Origin: a virus
Length of the DNA: 20,823 bases
Direction: 5' to 3' (one strand)
IMG/VR virus record: IMGVR_UViG_3300032213_002760
Location: 1-20,823 of that record
Shown: positions 7,796 through 15,582 of the stretch, one piece after another
Layout: every line of letters begins with the position of its first letter
Position numbering within the stretch: position 1 is the stretch's first letter
Position numbers and translations under genes: made by a program
The notes under the pieces: model-generated
What the model saw: only the letters and a program-made list of their open reading frames with translations
What the model was told of the DNA's origin: nothing
Database searches by the model: none

Positions 7796-8964
7796 TAGAT
7801 AATCAATTTATATGCCTGTCCAAAGTTAAAATCAAATTGGTATTGAATTAACTTATCAACTACACCTGTTTTGAATACTATGTTTTGATTTGTTATAGTT
7901 AAAGGTCTAACGTTATCATTTGCTTCATCATACATCCAATATATTTCATCAGATACTAACAATTGTTTTAGAATATCGTTATAATCTTCTGATATAAAAA
8001 ATGTATTTACTGAAATAGCTTGTTTAGAATCAGCAATATAGTTCAATGTAGAACTATCATAATCATTATATGATAACGTTGATGCTTGCCATGTTCCTAA
8101 TTGTGGTTGATACGTTCTCTTTTCCGTAGAGAAGGATTGACGATTAACCATATAGAAATCAAAATAATCAAATTGTCCATATCTGTTCTTCCATTTAATT
8201 CTAACATTAGGGTATTTTTGAATACACTCTACGTTATATCTAATAGGAGAACCCATAGGAGTTGCTCCATTATATGCTTGTGTTTGGAAATAAGTAAATG
8301 AACCACTTAATGGGAAGCCAGATTGTGCTGGTCCTATTGGATATTGTGCTATTTGACCTGATGATGATACTGAGCCTGTTAAATTATAATTGGCAGTTCC
8401 TAAATTAGATGTATAAACTATTTTAGTAGGGGTACTACCCGTTCCTGCATTACCAAAATATACACCTGCATTACCTGTATCTGTTGTAAATACCGATTGA
8501 GTTGCAGGTCCATCTGTTAGTAAAGGCCAATGTGGGGTTTTATCATATATTGGTTGCCCAATTGCTTCTTGAAATATACCATAACCATCTAATGCTTTAT
8601 ATACTTGTGATTTAGTATGTGAGCCAGTTACATAGGTATATTGAGATGAGCCTGAAAGATATTGGTAATAGAAATCACAAGCAAAATACATTACGTTTGA
8701 TGTATTCTGTATAGCTAAATCAGTTAAAGTAGAATTTATAATTCTATTTAAGTCAAAAATACCTCTAAGTGATGTATTAGGATATTTTGCTAATGTATAA
8801 TCAATTGAACCTGAATTAGATACAGAACCTGTCCAATAGTACAGGTCTGCCATATATTGAAATCCATTATTGGCAACAACGGCAGTAGTCTCATACACCG
8901 AAAAGATAATCGGTGATTGTGCTAATGAAGCAGTTGCAGGAGTTTGATTTATTATAATGGCCAT
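7795..8964 (-). CDS. Tail structural protein (Dit/baseplate candidate)
   Basis: A 389-aa beta-rich protein. The N-terminus MAIIINQTPATASLAQSPI followed by IFSVYETT resembles the start of a family of Bacteroidota-phage tail proteins that open with a fibronectin-like strand pattern. The middle carries KYPNVRIKWKNRYGQFDYFD, and the C-terminus ends with EIYWMYDEANDNVRPLTITN and QYQFDFNFGQAYKLI. It lies between the gp10-like gene and the 704-aa tail gene, overlapping the latter by one base. Its place directly before the large hub-like gene is where a distal-tail (Dit) protein would be expected, though no sequence motif proves this. It starts at ATG 8964, three bases after an inverted repeat. No catalytic motif is visible. 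Confidence 0.65.
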   Translation of the reverse strand: MAIIINQTPATASLAQSPIIFSVYETTAVVANNGFQYMADLYYWTGSVSNSGSIDYTLAKYPNTSLRGIFDLNRIINSTLTDLAIQNTSNVMYFACDFYYQYLSGSSQYTYVTGSHTKSQVYKALDGYGIFQEAIGQPIYDKTPHWPLLTDGPATQSVFTTDTGNAGVYFGNAGTGSTPTKIVYTSNLGTANYNLTGSVSSSGQIAQYPIGPAQSGFPLSGSFTYFQTQAYNGATPMGSPIRYNVECIQKYPNVRIKWKNRYGQFDYFDFYMVNRQSFSTEKRTYQPQLGTWQASTLSYNDYDSSTLNYIADSKQAISVNTFFISEDYNDILKQLLVSDEIYWMYDEANDNVRPLTITNQNIVFKTGVVDKLIQYQFDFNFGQAYKLII

Positions 8965-8967
8965 TGA

Positions 8968-9008
8968 AATACTTTTCTTATTATAACCACTTTATTTTGA
9001 AAAGTATT
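8968..9008 (-). repeat. Perfect 10-bp inverted repeat before a tail gene start
   Basis: On the minus strand AATACTTTTC and GAAAAGTATT pair perfectly around a 21-nt loop. The element fills nearly the whole gap (8965-9013) between the gp10-like stop and the ATG of the 389-aa gene, ending three bases before that ATG. No run of T follows on the minus strand. It may be a protein-binding operator, an mRNA processing hairpin or a translation control element separating connector genes from tail genes. Confidence 0.5.
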
Positions 9009-9013
9009 GGATA

Positions 9014-9406
9014 CTATATGGTTTGATTAAATGGTTTGAATATTACAGTCATTCTTTTCTGAACTTCTGCTCTAACTTCTTCAACTTTACCACCTTCATA
9101 TTCAAATATACTTCTTTTTAAATCTTGTGAGTTTGCAGCAATCATAGCAAATGGACGTGATGGCATTTTATAAGTTCCTTTCTCCACATACGTTCCATAC
9201 TTTGCGCCTGGTGGAGAGTAATTTAGTGTAAGGAAGGATTTACCCTTTTGAGTAAATATCATCCTTCTATCATCGTTAAATGAACCCACAGTCCTATACA
9301 AATTACCTGTAAGGTATGGTGGTTTCTTCCAACCAGGATATCCACCTATAATTAACTTTTGTGTTATAGATTTGTAATCCTTTGCTACATCTGCAAGAGT
9401 TTTCAT
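9014..9406 (-). CDS. HK97 gp10-like tail completion/head-tail joining protein
   Basis: A 130-aa protein, close to the usual length of this family. Residues 29-42 (PPYLTGNLYRTVGS) match the L-x-x-TGxLxxSI element, and residues 70-91 (YGTYVEKGT followed by YKMPSRPFAMIAA) match the conserved YaxYVExGTxxMxxRPFlxPA signature. These proteins join the tail to the head-tail connector in siphophages and myophages. The gene starts with a one-base TAATG overlap after the tail-terminator candidate and is followed by the inverted repeat 8968-9008. The presence of this family and of a tail-tube candidate argues for a long-tailed virion rather than a podovirus. Confidence 0.75.
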   Translation of the reverse strand: MKTLADVAKDYKSITQKLIIGGYPGWKKPPYLTGNLYRTVGSFNDDRRMIFTQKGKSFLTLNYSPPGAKYGTYVEKGTYKMPSRPFAMIAANSQDLKRSIFEYEGGKVEEVRAEVQKRMTVIFKPFNQTI

Positions 9407-9927
9407 TAAGGATATAATTCATACAAACAACGATTTCTAGCATTGTGTGTAGTAAGTGTAAATGATGCTGCCCATCCTCCTAAACCATTGTTAAATCTAT
9501 CGGCAAATGGTTCTAAACCTATGGTAGAATTGATTTGAAATGCTTCAACAGAGTATTGTGTAAAAGATAATAAATCGTTCATTACAGACAAAGTATTTGC
9601 GTGTATATCTACCAAATCATCTACATCATAAAACGGAACTATCTGTGCATTTGTTCTATCTGCTGATTCATTATTTTTAAGTTTTATTTTGTCAGCAACA
9701 ATCAAAAGGATTTTATAATCAGTTGATGAAGGTTGAAACTCTGCACCTACAATTTGTACATTACCTAATGGATAAAATGGATATTGTATATCATCTACTT
9801 CACTTAATGGTCCTTGTGAGACCGCAGTAATAGACGGGTGGTTATTCATAATGGTCTTGAAATAATCCAATACATTATAATATAACGAATAGTTGGTGCC
9901 AGTATTATTAACTAAAAAATTGCTCAT
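9406..9927 (-). CDS. Tail terminator/neck protein candidate
   Basis: A 173-aa protein of the family that in Bacteroidota phages sits between the head-tail connector and the gp10-like protein. Recognisable segments are NVLDYFKTIMNNHPSITAVSQG (about 18-39, given here as the family's opening helix and turn), the acidic patch YDVDDLVDIHANTLSVMNDL (about 99-118) and a C-terminal beta strand LGGWAASFTLTTHNARNRC. The position, directly after the connector and before gp10, and the length fit a tail terminator that caps the tube and binds the neck. No diagnostic motif proves it. Its stop overlaps the gp10-like start (TAATG). Confidence in a structural neck/tail role is good; confidence in the exact role is moderate. 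Confidence 0.55.
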   Translation of the reverse strand: MSNFLVNNTGTNYSLYYNVLDYFKTIMNNHPSITAVSQGPLSEVDDIQYPFYPLGNVQIVGAEFQPSSTDYKILLIVADKIKLKNNESADRTNAQIVPFYDVDDLVDIHANTLSVMNDLLSFTQYSVEAFQINSTIGLEPFADRFNNGLGGWAASFTLTTHNARNRCLYELYP

Positions 9928-9930
9928 ATA

Positions 9931-10449
9931 TTATAGTTGTATTCCACCGAAATACTGATTTGTTTGGTCTGGATAAATCTGTGTTTGATTTCCTACTGAT
10001 TGTAAGTATTGAGGTATTTGATTTGAATAAGCAATCAAATAGTTCTGTAATCTTAAATCATAGTAATTTGCATTCTCACTAGCTTTTGCTAATAGATAAT
10101 CTAATTCAGCTTTTGAAGGAGCAATACCTTGTTCAGATTGTTGTTTAACTGCTCCGTTTGATTTGAATTGAACTGATGAGAATGGTATATATTCTGCACA
10201 AGCATGCCATATCAAACAAGGTTTAATGTGGTCATTTAATAAATCTTGATAAAATACAGATAAACCACCAACCGTATTTGCTATTATCTGTGCATCTAAG
10301 TAATCATATAGAACTGTTCCTAATAGATTTTTAAGATATTTGATTTGTGCTACACTAACAAAAGGTAATAGAGCATCAGCATCAATTGCACCCATAAGTG
10401 GTGTATTTTTGATTATATCGTTACGGGAAATAAATAAAGCAGTTGCCAT
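9931..10449 (-). CDS. Head-tail connector-like protein (DUF6712-like)
   Basis: A 172-aa, largely helical protein: FISRNDIIKNTPLMGAIDAD (6-25), AQIKYLKNLLGTVLYDYL (34-51), FYQDLLNDHIKPCLIWHACA (66-85), and a helix with YYDLRLQNYLIAY near 128-140. The AQ...LLGTxLYxxL pattern followed by a long alpha bundle and Y..RL..YL recalls a family of short helical proteins found directly after portal genes in Bacteroidota phages (DUF6712, from memory). Such helical proteins usually form the adaptor ring below the portal. The location immediately after the portal (2-bp gap) supports this role. No enzymatic motif is seen. Confidence 0.6.
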   Translation of the reverse strand: MATALFISRNDIIKNTPLMGAIDADALLPFVSVAQIKYLKNLLGTVLYDYLDAQIIANTVGGLSVFYQDLLNDHIKPCLIWHACAEYIPFSSVQFKSNGAVKQQSEQGIAPSKAELDYLLAKASENANYYDLRLQNYLIAYSNQIPQYLQSVGNQTQIYPDQTNQYFGGIQL

Positions 10450-10451
10450 AG

Positions 10452-11738
10452 TTAGTCGTTATATGTTTCGTATTCTTTTTGAAAAAACGCTTGTGATTGT
10501 CTTACAAAGCGAGGTTCTGTTATTTGGTCTGTTGTTGTTGCATCAGCAGTTTCATCAACTGTTGCAGGATTTTCTAACTCTTTGTTAGTTTCATCTGCTA
10601 CTTGTCCAATTGATTTATCAGTATCTTCTGCTTGTTGTGAAAGAATTGCTAATGGAGTTAATTGGTCAAAGTATAATTGTGCATCCTCATATCCACCTTC
10701 TGTCAATGCCATATCTAATGCATTTAAGATAACATTTTGGAATGGTGAGATTGTCATTGTTTGCATAATACTAAATGCCGTCATCATTTCTTCAGACTGA
10801 GAACTAAAACCATTATTAGCGGTTCTAATACCAAATAATAACGGTGAAGTGACCCTATGAGCAACCAATATTCTATCTTGCGTATATTCCGCAACATATT
10901 CGTATTTTTCATGTAGGTTATCTATTTGAATAACATCAATAGTTGGTTTAGTTAATGGGTCATCGTTAAATGATAACATAAATCTACCTGCATTATCAGT
11001 TCCAGTGAATTTAGCTTGGATTAAATCCTCTATAGTTTCTCTTTCTTCTGGTGCAGGAACTCCGTTGTTGAAGTTAATCATTACTGCAGGTAAGAAACCG
11101 TTAGTAATATTATTGATGTGTAGGTTAGAAATCTCTCCCTCTGCTATTGAATACTGCATTGCAGATACCCAATCAGGTAAGGAGTAGTAATATAAACCTG
11201 GAAAATAGTTTTTAATGTAAAGTATTTCACACTTCTCATTTGATGTTCCGAATGTTGGTATTTTCTTTTTGTTCTTTACTGCTCTTTGGTCTTGCCAATC
11301 GTGACAGTAGTAATAATTTTCTATCTTTGGATTACCATATAGTTTCTCAGCTCTTAAAAACTGAACTGGCACGTGGTAAAACTTAATTACTTTTGTATGT
11401 TCATCATTCCAATATACCTGATAAGCAGCATTACCGAACAATTTTAAATCGAATGCTACACGTTTAGTCTCCTCCTGTGGGATTAACTTTTGTAAGATGG
11501 TATCAAACCCTTCACTCTTAGAATATAATCCCTTACCGTAGATTAAATCAGCTATTCCTTCTACACAAGCAGAAGTTGTAGTAGATACATTAAATGCACT
11601 AACTACTGCATCAAAGAAATCATCTTGTCCATACACTCCAAATGGAACATATTGATAACGTGTTTTAGTATCCTCTACTATAATAGGTAGTTGGTTATTG
11701 CTTGTATTTACAATTCCAAAGTTTTGTTGTTGTTTCAT
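10452..11738 (-). CDS. Portal protein
   Basis: A 428-aa protein that fits phage portal proteins of the PBSX/SPP1-like size class. Residues 41-75 contain the N-terminal wing (FFDAVVSAFNVSTTTSACVE, then IADLIYGKG), and residues 95-130 the conserved AFDLKLFGNAAYQVYW...FYHVPVQFLRAEK pattern. The stem/crown region is RILVAHRVTSPLLFGIRTAN (289-308) followed by NGFSSQSEEMMTAF, which is highly characteristic. The C-terminus (370-428) is acidic and low complexity. Twelve copies would form the DNA channel at one capsid vertex and bind the terminase. It follows the 119-aa gene by one base and precedes the connector by two, after the terminator that closes the capsid block. It is unusual that the portal comes after the capsid and tube genes rather than next to the terminase. 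Confidence 0.9.
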   Translation of the reverse strand: MKQQQNFGIVNTSNNQLPIIVEDTKTRYQYVPFGVYGQDDFFDAVVSAFNVSTTTSACVEGIADLIYGKGLYSKSEGFDTILQKLIPQEETKRVAFDLKLFGNAAYQVYWNDEHTKVIKFYHVPVQFLRAEKLYGNPKIENYYYCHDWQDQRAVKNKKKIPTFGTSNEKCEILYIKNYFPGLYYYSLPDWVSAMQYSIAEGEISNLHINNITNGFLPAVMINFNNGVPAPEERETIEDLIQAKFTGTDNAGRFMLSFNDDPLTKPTIDVIQIDNLHEKYEYVAEYTQDRILVAHRVTSPLLFGIRTANNGFSSQSEEMMTAFSIMQTMTISPFQNVILNALDMALTEGGYEDAQLYFDQLTPLAILSQQAEDTDKSIGQVADETNKELENPATVDETADATTTDQITEPRFVRQSQAFFQKEYETYND

Positions 11739-11739
11739 A

Positions 11740-12099
11740 TTAGTCCAATATTACAAACTTATTCTCGCTTGTATTAGAAATGTATTGTGTATTTTGATTT
11801 TCGTAATCCGATTTAGGTATTGATAACGATGATGATTTATACACTTGAATAGAACCATGCCATATATCAGTTGCACCATTATATATTACTGCTCTATATT
11901 CAGCACCAATGATTGCACCACTAATGGATGCAGTAAAAGCTAAAATACTTTCATACCCATCATAAGTTAATCCTGAAAGAGATGCAGTAGTATTGTTTTG
12001 AGTTGTCATATCTTGCAAACTCATAGTAAATGAATTAGAAGCAGTTGGTTCTGTTCTAAAGGTATATGAATTACTCTGTGATATGTGATATGTTTGCAT
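11740..12099 (-). CDS. Small beta-rich structural protein, unknown
   Basis: A 119-aa protein that I cannot assign to a named family. It reads as alternating strands rich in Ser/Thr (YHISQSNSYTFRTEPTASNS, FTMSLQDMTTQ, ILAFTASISGAIIGAEYRAV, IWHGSIQVYKSS), suggesting an Ig-like or jelly-roll domain. There is no Cys, signal peptide or membrane segment. It is the first gene after the terminator at 12162-12195 and is followed by the portal one base later, so it is probably co-transcribed with the connector genes. A head decoration or neck role is possible. A similar Ser/Thr-rich strand pattern is common in virion proteins, so this is inference. Confidence 0.6.
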   Translation of the reverse strand: MQTYHISQSNSYTFRTEPTASNSFTMSLQDMTTQNNTTASLSGLTYDGYESILAFTASISGAIIGAEYRAVIYNGATDIWHGSIQVYKSSSLSIPKSDYENQNTQYISNTSENKFVILD

Positions 12100-12161
12100 T
12101 ATCTAGTATTTACCTGGTATTATCTCTATAATAACAAAGTAATTTTAAATTATCATCAAAT

Positions 12162-12195
12162 AAAAAAACCTCCCAACAAAAGTTAAGAGGTTTTT
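12162..12195 (-). terminator. Rho-independent terminator after the tail-tube gene
   Basis: On the minus strand AAAAACCTC pairs with GAGGTTTTT (9 bp; 12187-12195 with 12164-12172). The inner AAC/GTT pairs close an AAAA... loop, and the stem runs into seven T (12168-12162). It lies 24 bp after the stop of the likely tail-tube gene and 63 bp before the next start, and separates the capsid/tube genes from the portal group. The arms are A/T-tailed on both sides, so it could act in both directions, but all genes here are on the minus strand. This is the only strong intrinsic terminator I see in the window. Confidence 0.85.
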
Positions 12196-12219
12196 AATTA
12201 ATCTATGTGATATACTGAA

Positions 12220-12756
12220 TTAGTTATACACAATTGTTGGTTGAGAACTTAATCCTGCGAATGGATTTGAAGTAGTTGAACCAGATAAGAATGCTGCTGG
12301 CAATTGTTCCATACCTGTAAATGTTACAGAGTATCCGTACAAATCACCTAATGCAGCTCCTGTTTGGATAGTACCTGCCGTTACATCAGCTCCTAAATGT
12401 TCTCCAACTAACAATGAGTCTCCGTTGTTTGTCCATATTACGATTTGTGGTCGTGCATATGCCATCAACTTCAATTGAGTTGTCATCTCGTTTGTTAATT
12501 TCTTTAAGTTCAACGTTAATTCTTGTGAGAAGAATGTTGTACCGTTATCACGAGATGTATTTACTGTTTCAGTATATGCACTAGAACCTTTCAACTGATA
12601 ATAATATACCGTTGAACCCGAAGGTAAAGCAGTTACTTCACCATTTCCGTTTTTAGTGAAAGAGCCAGTTGTGTAGTTAATAAAATAAGCACCTTGAAGG
12701 CCACCTATTGATTCTTTACATACTTCCTGACGTCCTTGCGTTAATAAACAAGCCAT
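12220..12756 (-). CDS. Major tail (tube) protein candidate
   Basis: A 178-aa protein. The start MACLLTQGRQEVCKESIGGL followed by QGAYFINY matches a conserved family I know from Bacteroidota phages, as do SRDNGTTFFSQELTLNLKKL (69-88), AYARPQIVIWTNNGDSLLVG (about 99-118) and the C-terminal strand GYSVTFTGMEQLPAAF. Length, beta-rich pattern, and placement between the major capsid gene and a strong terminator (a highly expressed block) fit a tail-tube protein, which polymerises around the tape measure. It has two N-terminal Cys (C3, C13). The 61-bp gap before it holds a GC-rich hairpin (12790-12809). The role rests on context and family memory. Confidence 0.6.
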   Translation of the reverse strand: MACLLTQGRQEVCKESIGGLQGAYFINYTTGSFTKNGNGEVTALPSGSTVYYYQLKGSSAYTETVNTSRDNGTTFFSQELTLNLKKLTNEMTTQLKLMAYARPQIVIWTNNGDSLLVGEHLGADVTAGTIQTGAALGDLYGYSVTFTGMEQLPAAFLSGSTTSNPFAGLSSQPTIVYN

Positions 12757-12789
12757 ATCTGTATTTGTTTTAAATGTTAGTTAATATAG

Positions 12790-12809
12790 TGGGGGATTTT
12801 ACACCCCCA
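12790..12809 (-). other. GC-rich intergenic hairpin between capsid and tube genes
   Basis: TGGGGG and CCCCCA form a 6-bp stem with an 8-nt loop (minus strand loop TGTAAAAT), just after the capsid stop. There is no T-tract, so it is not a standard terminator. It is notable in such AT-rich DNA and resembles the hairpin at 18422-18443. It may set mRNA stability or act as an attenuator adjusting the capsid to tube ratio. Confidence 0.55.
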
Positions 12810-12817
12810 TCTATTTT

Positions 12818-13789
12818 TTAGTAAGCTCCGTAATATACGATGTCTTGACCGATACCAAATGTAGTTCCACCGGTGTATCTCATAATTACTCTGTAGTTTT
12901 GAGAACCATCAATGTTAGCCATGTCTAATACTCTTACTTCATTGTAATCTGATAATAAACCAGTACCAAAGTGTAAGTTAGATTTTTGTGCTGCTACGAT
13001 TGTATTTGGCGCCATACCTGGACACAATACGATTTCAATACCGTTGAAGTTGAATGGTTTTTCACCAACGTTCATTTGGTTATTCCATCCGTTTGCTCCG
13101 ATTGCTCCACCTGCTAATGCTTGTTGGTAATCTTTTGCAACATCAGTAGAAGCGTAGATTAATAAATCTTCTTTACCATAAACTGTGTTAGGAATAGTAT
13201 TTACAACAGAGTTTAATTTGTCTAATACGTTTGCTGATGTAATAGAACCAGAGATGATTACTGAACCACTCTTAGCTGCTAATACTGCAGTTGCTCCACC
13301 TGCTGCGATTGAAGCAGAGAATGCTGGTAAGAATCCACCGAATTGACCGTTAGTAGATGCAGAACCTGTCCAAATAGATTGTTCTGTTGCTTGTGCTACG
13401 ATACCACCTACATAAGAGATTAAGTAATCGTTGAATGATTTAGGGATTTCATCAAATGCTGAATATCCTAATTGTAATGCCTCCCAAGATTCTACGAATT
13501 GTTGCTTACACAATTGTAAGTTTACTTGTAATTCTTTTGGAGTTAAAACTGCTTCAGTTAAAGCAACTGAACCAGAAGTAGTAAAATCGCAAGAAGCATC
13601 TTGAACGATTCCATCAACTGCTATCTTTTGGATTACTTCTTTGTACTTTACATTCGGGTGAATTGTAATGTATTTGTTATCCAAAGTTTTAGCACTCAAT
13701 AAAGCTGCTGCAATGTACTGACCAGCAAACTCACCTGCGTAGGTAGATGTGATTTGTGGTTGTGTTGCAAAGTTTTGTTTTGCTTTCAT
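12818..13789 (-). CDS. Major capsid protein, HK97 fold
   Basis: A 323-aa protein. The middle QVNLQLCKQQFVESWEALQL (about 88-107) followed by IPKSFNDYLISYVGGIVAQA and TEQSIWTG matches the spine-helix region of HK97-type capsid proteins seen in Bacteroidota phages. Later parts (DLLIYASTDVAKDYQQALA, then PFNFNGIEIVLCPGMAPNTI, and the C-terminal strand YRVIMRYTGGTTFGIGQDIV) fit the A-domain and P-loop strands. Its short N-terminus with no long delta domain agrees with use of a separate scaffold, the acidic gene just upstream. The ATG at 13789 has an A-rich, SD-free leader. It is expected to be the most abundant virion protein. No cysteine protease or prohead protease gene is visible in the window. 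Confidence 0.85.
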   Translation of the reverse strand: MKAKQNFATQPQITSTYAGEFAGQYIAAALLSAKTLDNKYITIHPNVKYKEVIQKIAVDGIVQDASCDFTTSGSVALTEAVLTPKELQVNLQLCKQQFVESWEALQLGYSAFDEIPKSFNDYLISYVGGIVAQATEQSIWTGSASTNGQFGGFLPAFSASIAAGGATAVLAAKSGSVIISGSITSANVLDKLNSVVNTIPNTVYGKEDLLIYASTDVAKDYQQALAGGAIGANGWNNQMNVGEKPFNFNGIEIVLCPGMAPNTIVAAQKSNLHFGTGLLSDYNEVRVLDMANIDGSQNYRVIMRYTGGTTFGIGQDIVYYGAY

Positions 13790-13819
13790 TTTGTTTTTGT
13801 TAAATGAGTTAAAAATATT

Positions 13820-14545
13820 TTATCTATATAATTTAGATAAGAATGTACCCTGTGGGTTACTTACTTTCTTACCATAGTTATTCGGTGTGTGTAAATGTTG
13901 TGCTGATAACTTTGTTTCCAAAGGTGCTCCATCTAATTTTGGAAGGTCTTCATCTTCCTCTTCTGCTGCTAATTGTGTAGGGTCTAATGAACTTACTTCA
14001 GGTGCTCCTTCTTCAGGATATGCTGATTGCATCTTTTCGATTAAACCTGCCAATTTAGTTTCCATCTCATCTATTCTATAAGCTAATGAGATTAATGGGT
14101 CTTTTTCAGTTTCTTCTGAATCATCTACCACTTGATTTCTAGGGTCTTCATCAGTAGTGTTTGGTAATGGGTGTGCTTCTACCGTTGATGCATCTGCTAA
14201 ATGCTCTTCAACCTTAGCCTCCTTATCCACTACTTCTTCATCTACTTTTTCCAAATCAGCAGGATTAGCTTCTTCAACGTTTTCTCTACTAACGATTTTA
14301 CCATCCTTAGTTTCGATTCTGATTACAACTTTGTTTCCTTCTGAATCTGTTAATTCAATTTCATGCTCACCATCTGGTGCAGGAGATTTACTTCCATCTT
14401 CTGAAATTACTTCAACTGGCTCATCTACATCAAATGTTGGAGATTGTAAGATGTTACCTTTTGCGTCTTTTGCATCTGTAAAATTAACTTCATTTTCTAA
14501 CGAAAGAAGTGTCATTATTTTGCCTAATACTGATTTTGAGTTCAT
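13820..14545 (-). CDS. Capsid scaffold/assembly protein
   Basis: A 241-aa, strongly acidic protein with a coiled-coil stretch (SLAYRIDEMETKLAGLIEKM, about 165-185) and a basic conserved C-terminus (YGKKVSNPQG...LSKLYR). The frame stays open 12 codons further upstream to a TTG at 14581, but ATG 14545 (MNSKSVLGKIM) is preferred because it has the A/T-rich leader seen before other starts here. Acidic, Pro/Glu-rich helical proteins directly upstream of the capsid gene are typical scaffolds, which guide procapsid assembly through a basic C-terminus that binds the capsid protein. No Ser-His-Asp protease motif is visible, so it is not obviously a protease-scaffold fusion. Confidence 0.75.
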   Translation of the reverse strand: MNSKSVLGKIMTLLSLENEVNFTDAKDAKGNILQSPTFDVDEPVEVISEDGSKSPAPDGEHEIELTDSEGNKVVIRIETKDGKIVSRENVEEANPADLEKVDEEVVDKEAKVEEHLADASTVEAHPLPNTTDEDPRNQVVDDSEETEKDPLISLAYRIDEMETKLAGLIEKMQSAYPEEGAPEVSSLDPTQLAAEEEDEDLPKLDGAPLETKLSAQHLHTPNNYGKKVSNPQGTFLSKLYR

Positions 14546-14605
14546 GTTTATTAATTTTATTCTATTATTAGATAATAACAATAGTTGGTTGAAAAATAGT
14601 TATTT

Positions 14606-14761
14606 TTAATTTCTTATTTCGGAATATTGATTTAATATAGTTGTATCTGCTACATCTATTTCATATACTGTCCATCCGTAATCATCTGCAAATGCTAAAG
14701 GTATTGTTCCAATTTGAACTATTAATTGTTCATCACCTTTTGTTAATAATAATGCTTTCAT
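14606..14761 (-). CDS. Small 51-aa protein, unknown
   Basis: A short gene: ATG at 14761 reads MKALLLTKGDEQLIVQIGTI and continues through PLAFADDYGWTVYEIDVADT to an NQYSEIRN C-terminus and TAA. It sits between the lectin-like protein gene (stop at 14766, 4 bp away) and the scaffold gene, which otherwise leaves a 184-bp gap. The pattern of alternating strands suggests a small beta domain. No signal peptide, membrane segment or Cys is visible. Its tight fit in the gene line argues that it is real. It could be a fibre-associated chaperone or cap, but that is only a guess from its place at the end of the fibre block. Confidence 0.65.
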   Translation of the reverse strand: MKALLLTKGDEQLIVQIGTIPLAFADDYGWTVYEIDVADTTILNQYSEIRN

Positions 14762-14765
14762 TTTA

Positions 14766-15581
14766 TTATACGTTTCTTCCTAATGTAGTTTCAAATGTTG
14801 TAACACAATTATTGAAATTAGTATTTTGTGTTGAATTTAAATATTGACCTATTGAGAACAAAGCATATTCTCTACTACTAAAATCAGATGCAGTTCCAGA
14901 TGGTCTTCCTAATGCACAAACTGCAATATTATTATTTGCAGTTCCATATGTTTTAGAAGATGATGTTAATAATGAACCATCTAAATATAGATAAGTTGTA
15001 GAAGTATCCGAAGTACCAACAAATAAGCCTAAATGGTCTGCTCCATTTGATATTATATATGGATTACCAGGAGCAACATCACCAAATGCAGTGTATCTAT
15101 CATTATCAAATCTTGCAATCATATTTTCAGATGTTGGTGCTTGAGTAGGATAATTATTACTACCTATATCATAAGCTGCTGAATTACCTTCTGTTCGTAT
15201 ATATGCCGATAAACTCATACCTGAGGTAAATAAACCAGAAGCATTTGGATTTAAAAATGTATTACCCCATCCAGTTGTACCATTACCAGTCACACCTGTT
15301 GATGCAAAACTAACTGTTCCATTCCAAGTAATTTGATATGTTAATGTATTAATTAAATTATATGAACAAGGAACTGCAGATGCTCCAACTAATGGATATA
15401 TCACATTAAATTGATTCCACAAACTATATGATTTTAAATCTAATACAAATTGGTTTATAGCAGTTGCTTCTGTACCAGATATACCTGTTGCAGTAATAAA
15501 TGCTTGTGCATCAGGGTCATATCCACCACCTGATACTATAATCTTCTTTTGAAAATACGATACTGGTAATATTAAACCCAT
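14766..15581 (-). CDS. Lectin-fold (concanavalin-like) tail fibre/adhesin protein
   Basis: A 271-aa protein. The region DAQAFITATGISGTEATAIN followed by QFVLDLKSYSLWNQFNVIYP (about 24-63) matches a recurrent phage segment that precedes a concanavalin/laminin-G-like fold. The rest is beta-rich, with SMxLSAYIRTEGNS-type strand, YLYLDGSLLTSSS, and an ALFSIGQYLNSTQNTNFNNC ending that recalls the terminal strand/helix of such lectin domains. It follows the 834-aa fibre by one base, which suggests a receptor-binding tip or accessory fibre. A carbohydrate-binding role is inferred from the fold only. A second, separate laminin-G-like module lies in the 1103-aa protein. Confidence 0.65.
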   Translation of the reverse strand: MGLILPVSYFQKKIIVSGGGYDPDAQAFITATGISGTEATAINQFVLDLKSYSLWNQFNVIYPLVGASAVPCSYNLINTLTYQITWNGTVSFASTGVTGNGTTGWGNTFLNPNASGLFTSGMSLSAYIRTEGNSAAYDIGSNNYPTQAPTSENMIARFDNDRYTAFGDVAPGNPYIISNGADHLGLFVGTSDTSTTYLYLDGSLLTSSSKTYGTANNNIAVCALGRPSGTASDFSSREYALFSIGQYLNSTQNTNFNNCVTTFETTLGRNV

Positions 15582-15582
15582 A

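Noticed and set aside
12100-12160. Possible Bacteroidota promoter (TTTG and TTACTTTG) and a small palindrome TATTAT-AGAG-ATAATA before the 119-aa gene
   Set aside because: The position after the terminator is right for a promoter, but the -7-like element deviates from TAnnTTTG, the spacing to TTTG is too short, and such A/T palindromes are expected by chance.
14546-14581. Upstream TTG start for the scaffold gene
   Set aside because: The 12 extra codons read as an A/T-rich leader; the ATG at 14545 has the leader type seen at neighbouring genes.
14157-14609. 150-codon plus-strand open frame
   Set aside because: It is antisense to the acidic scaffold gene, Ser-rich from reversed Glu/Asp codons, with no supporting context.
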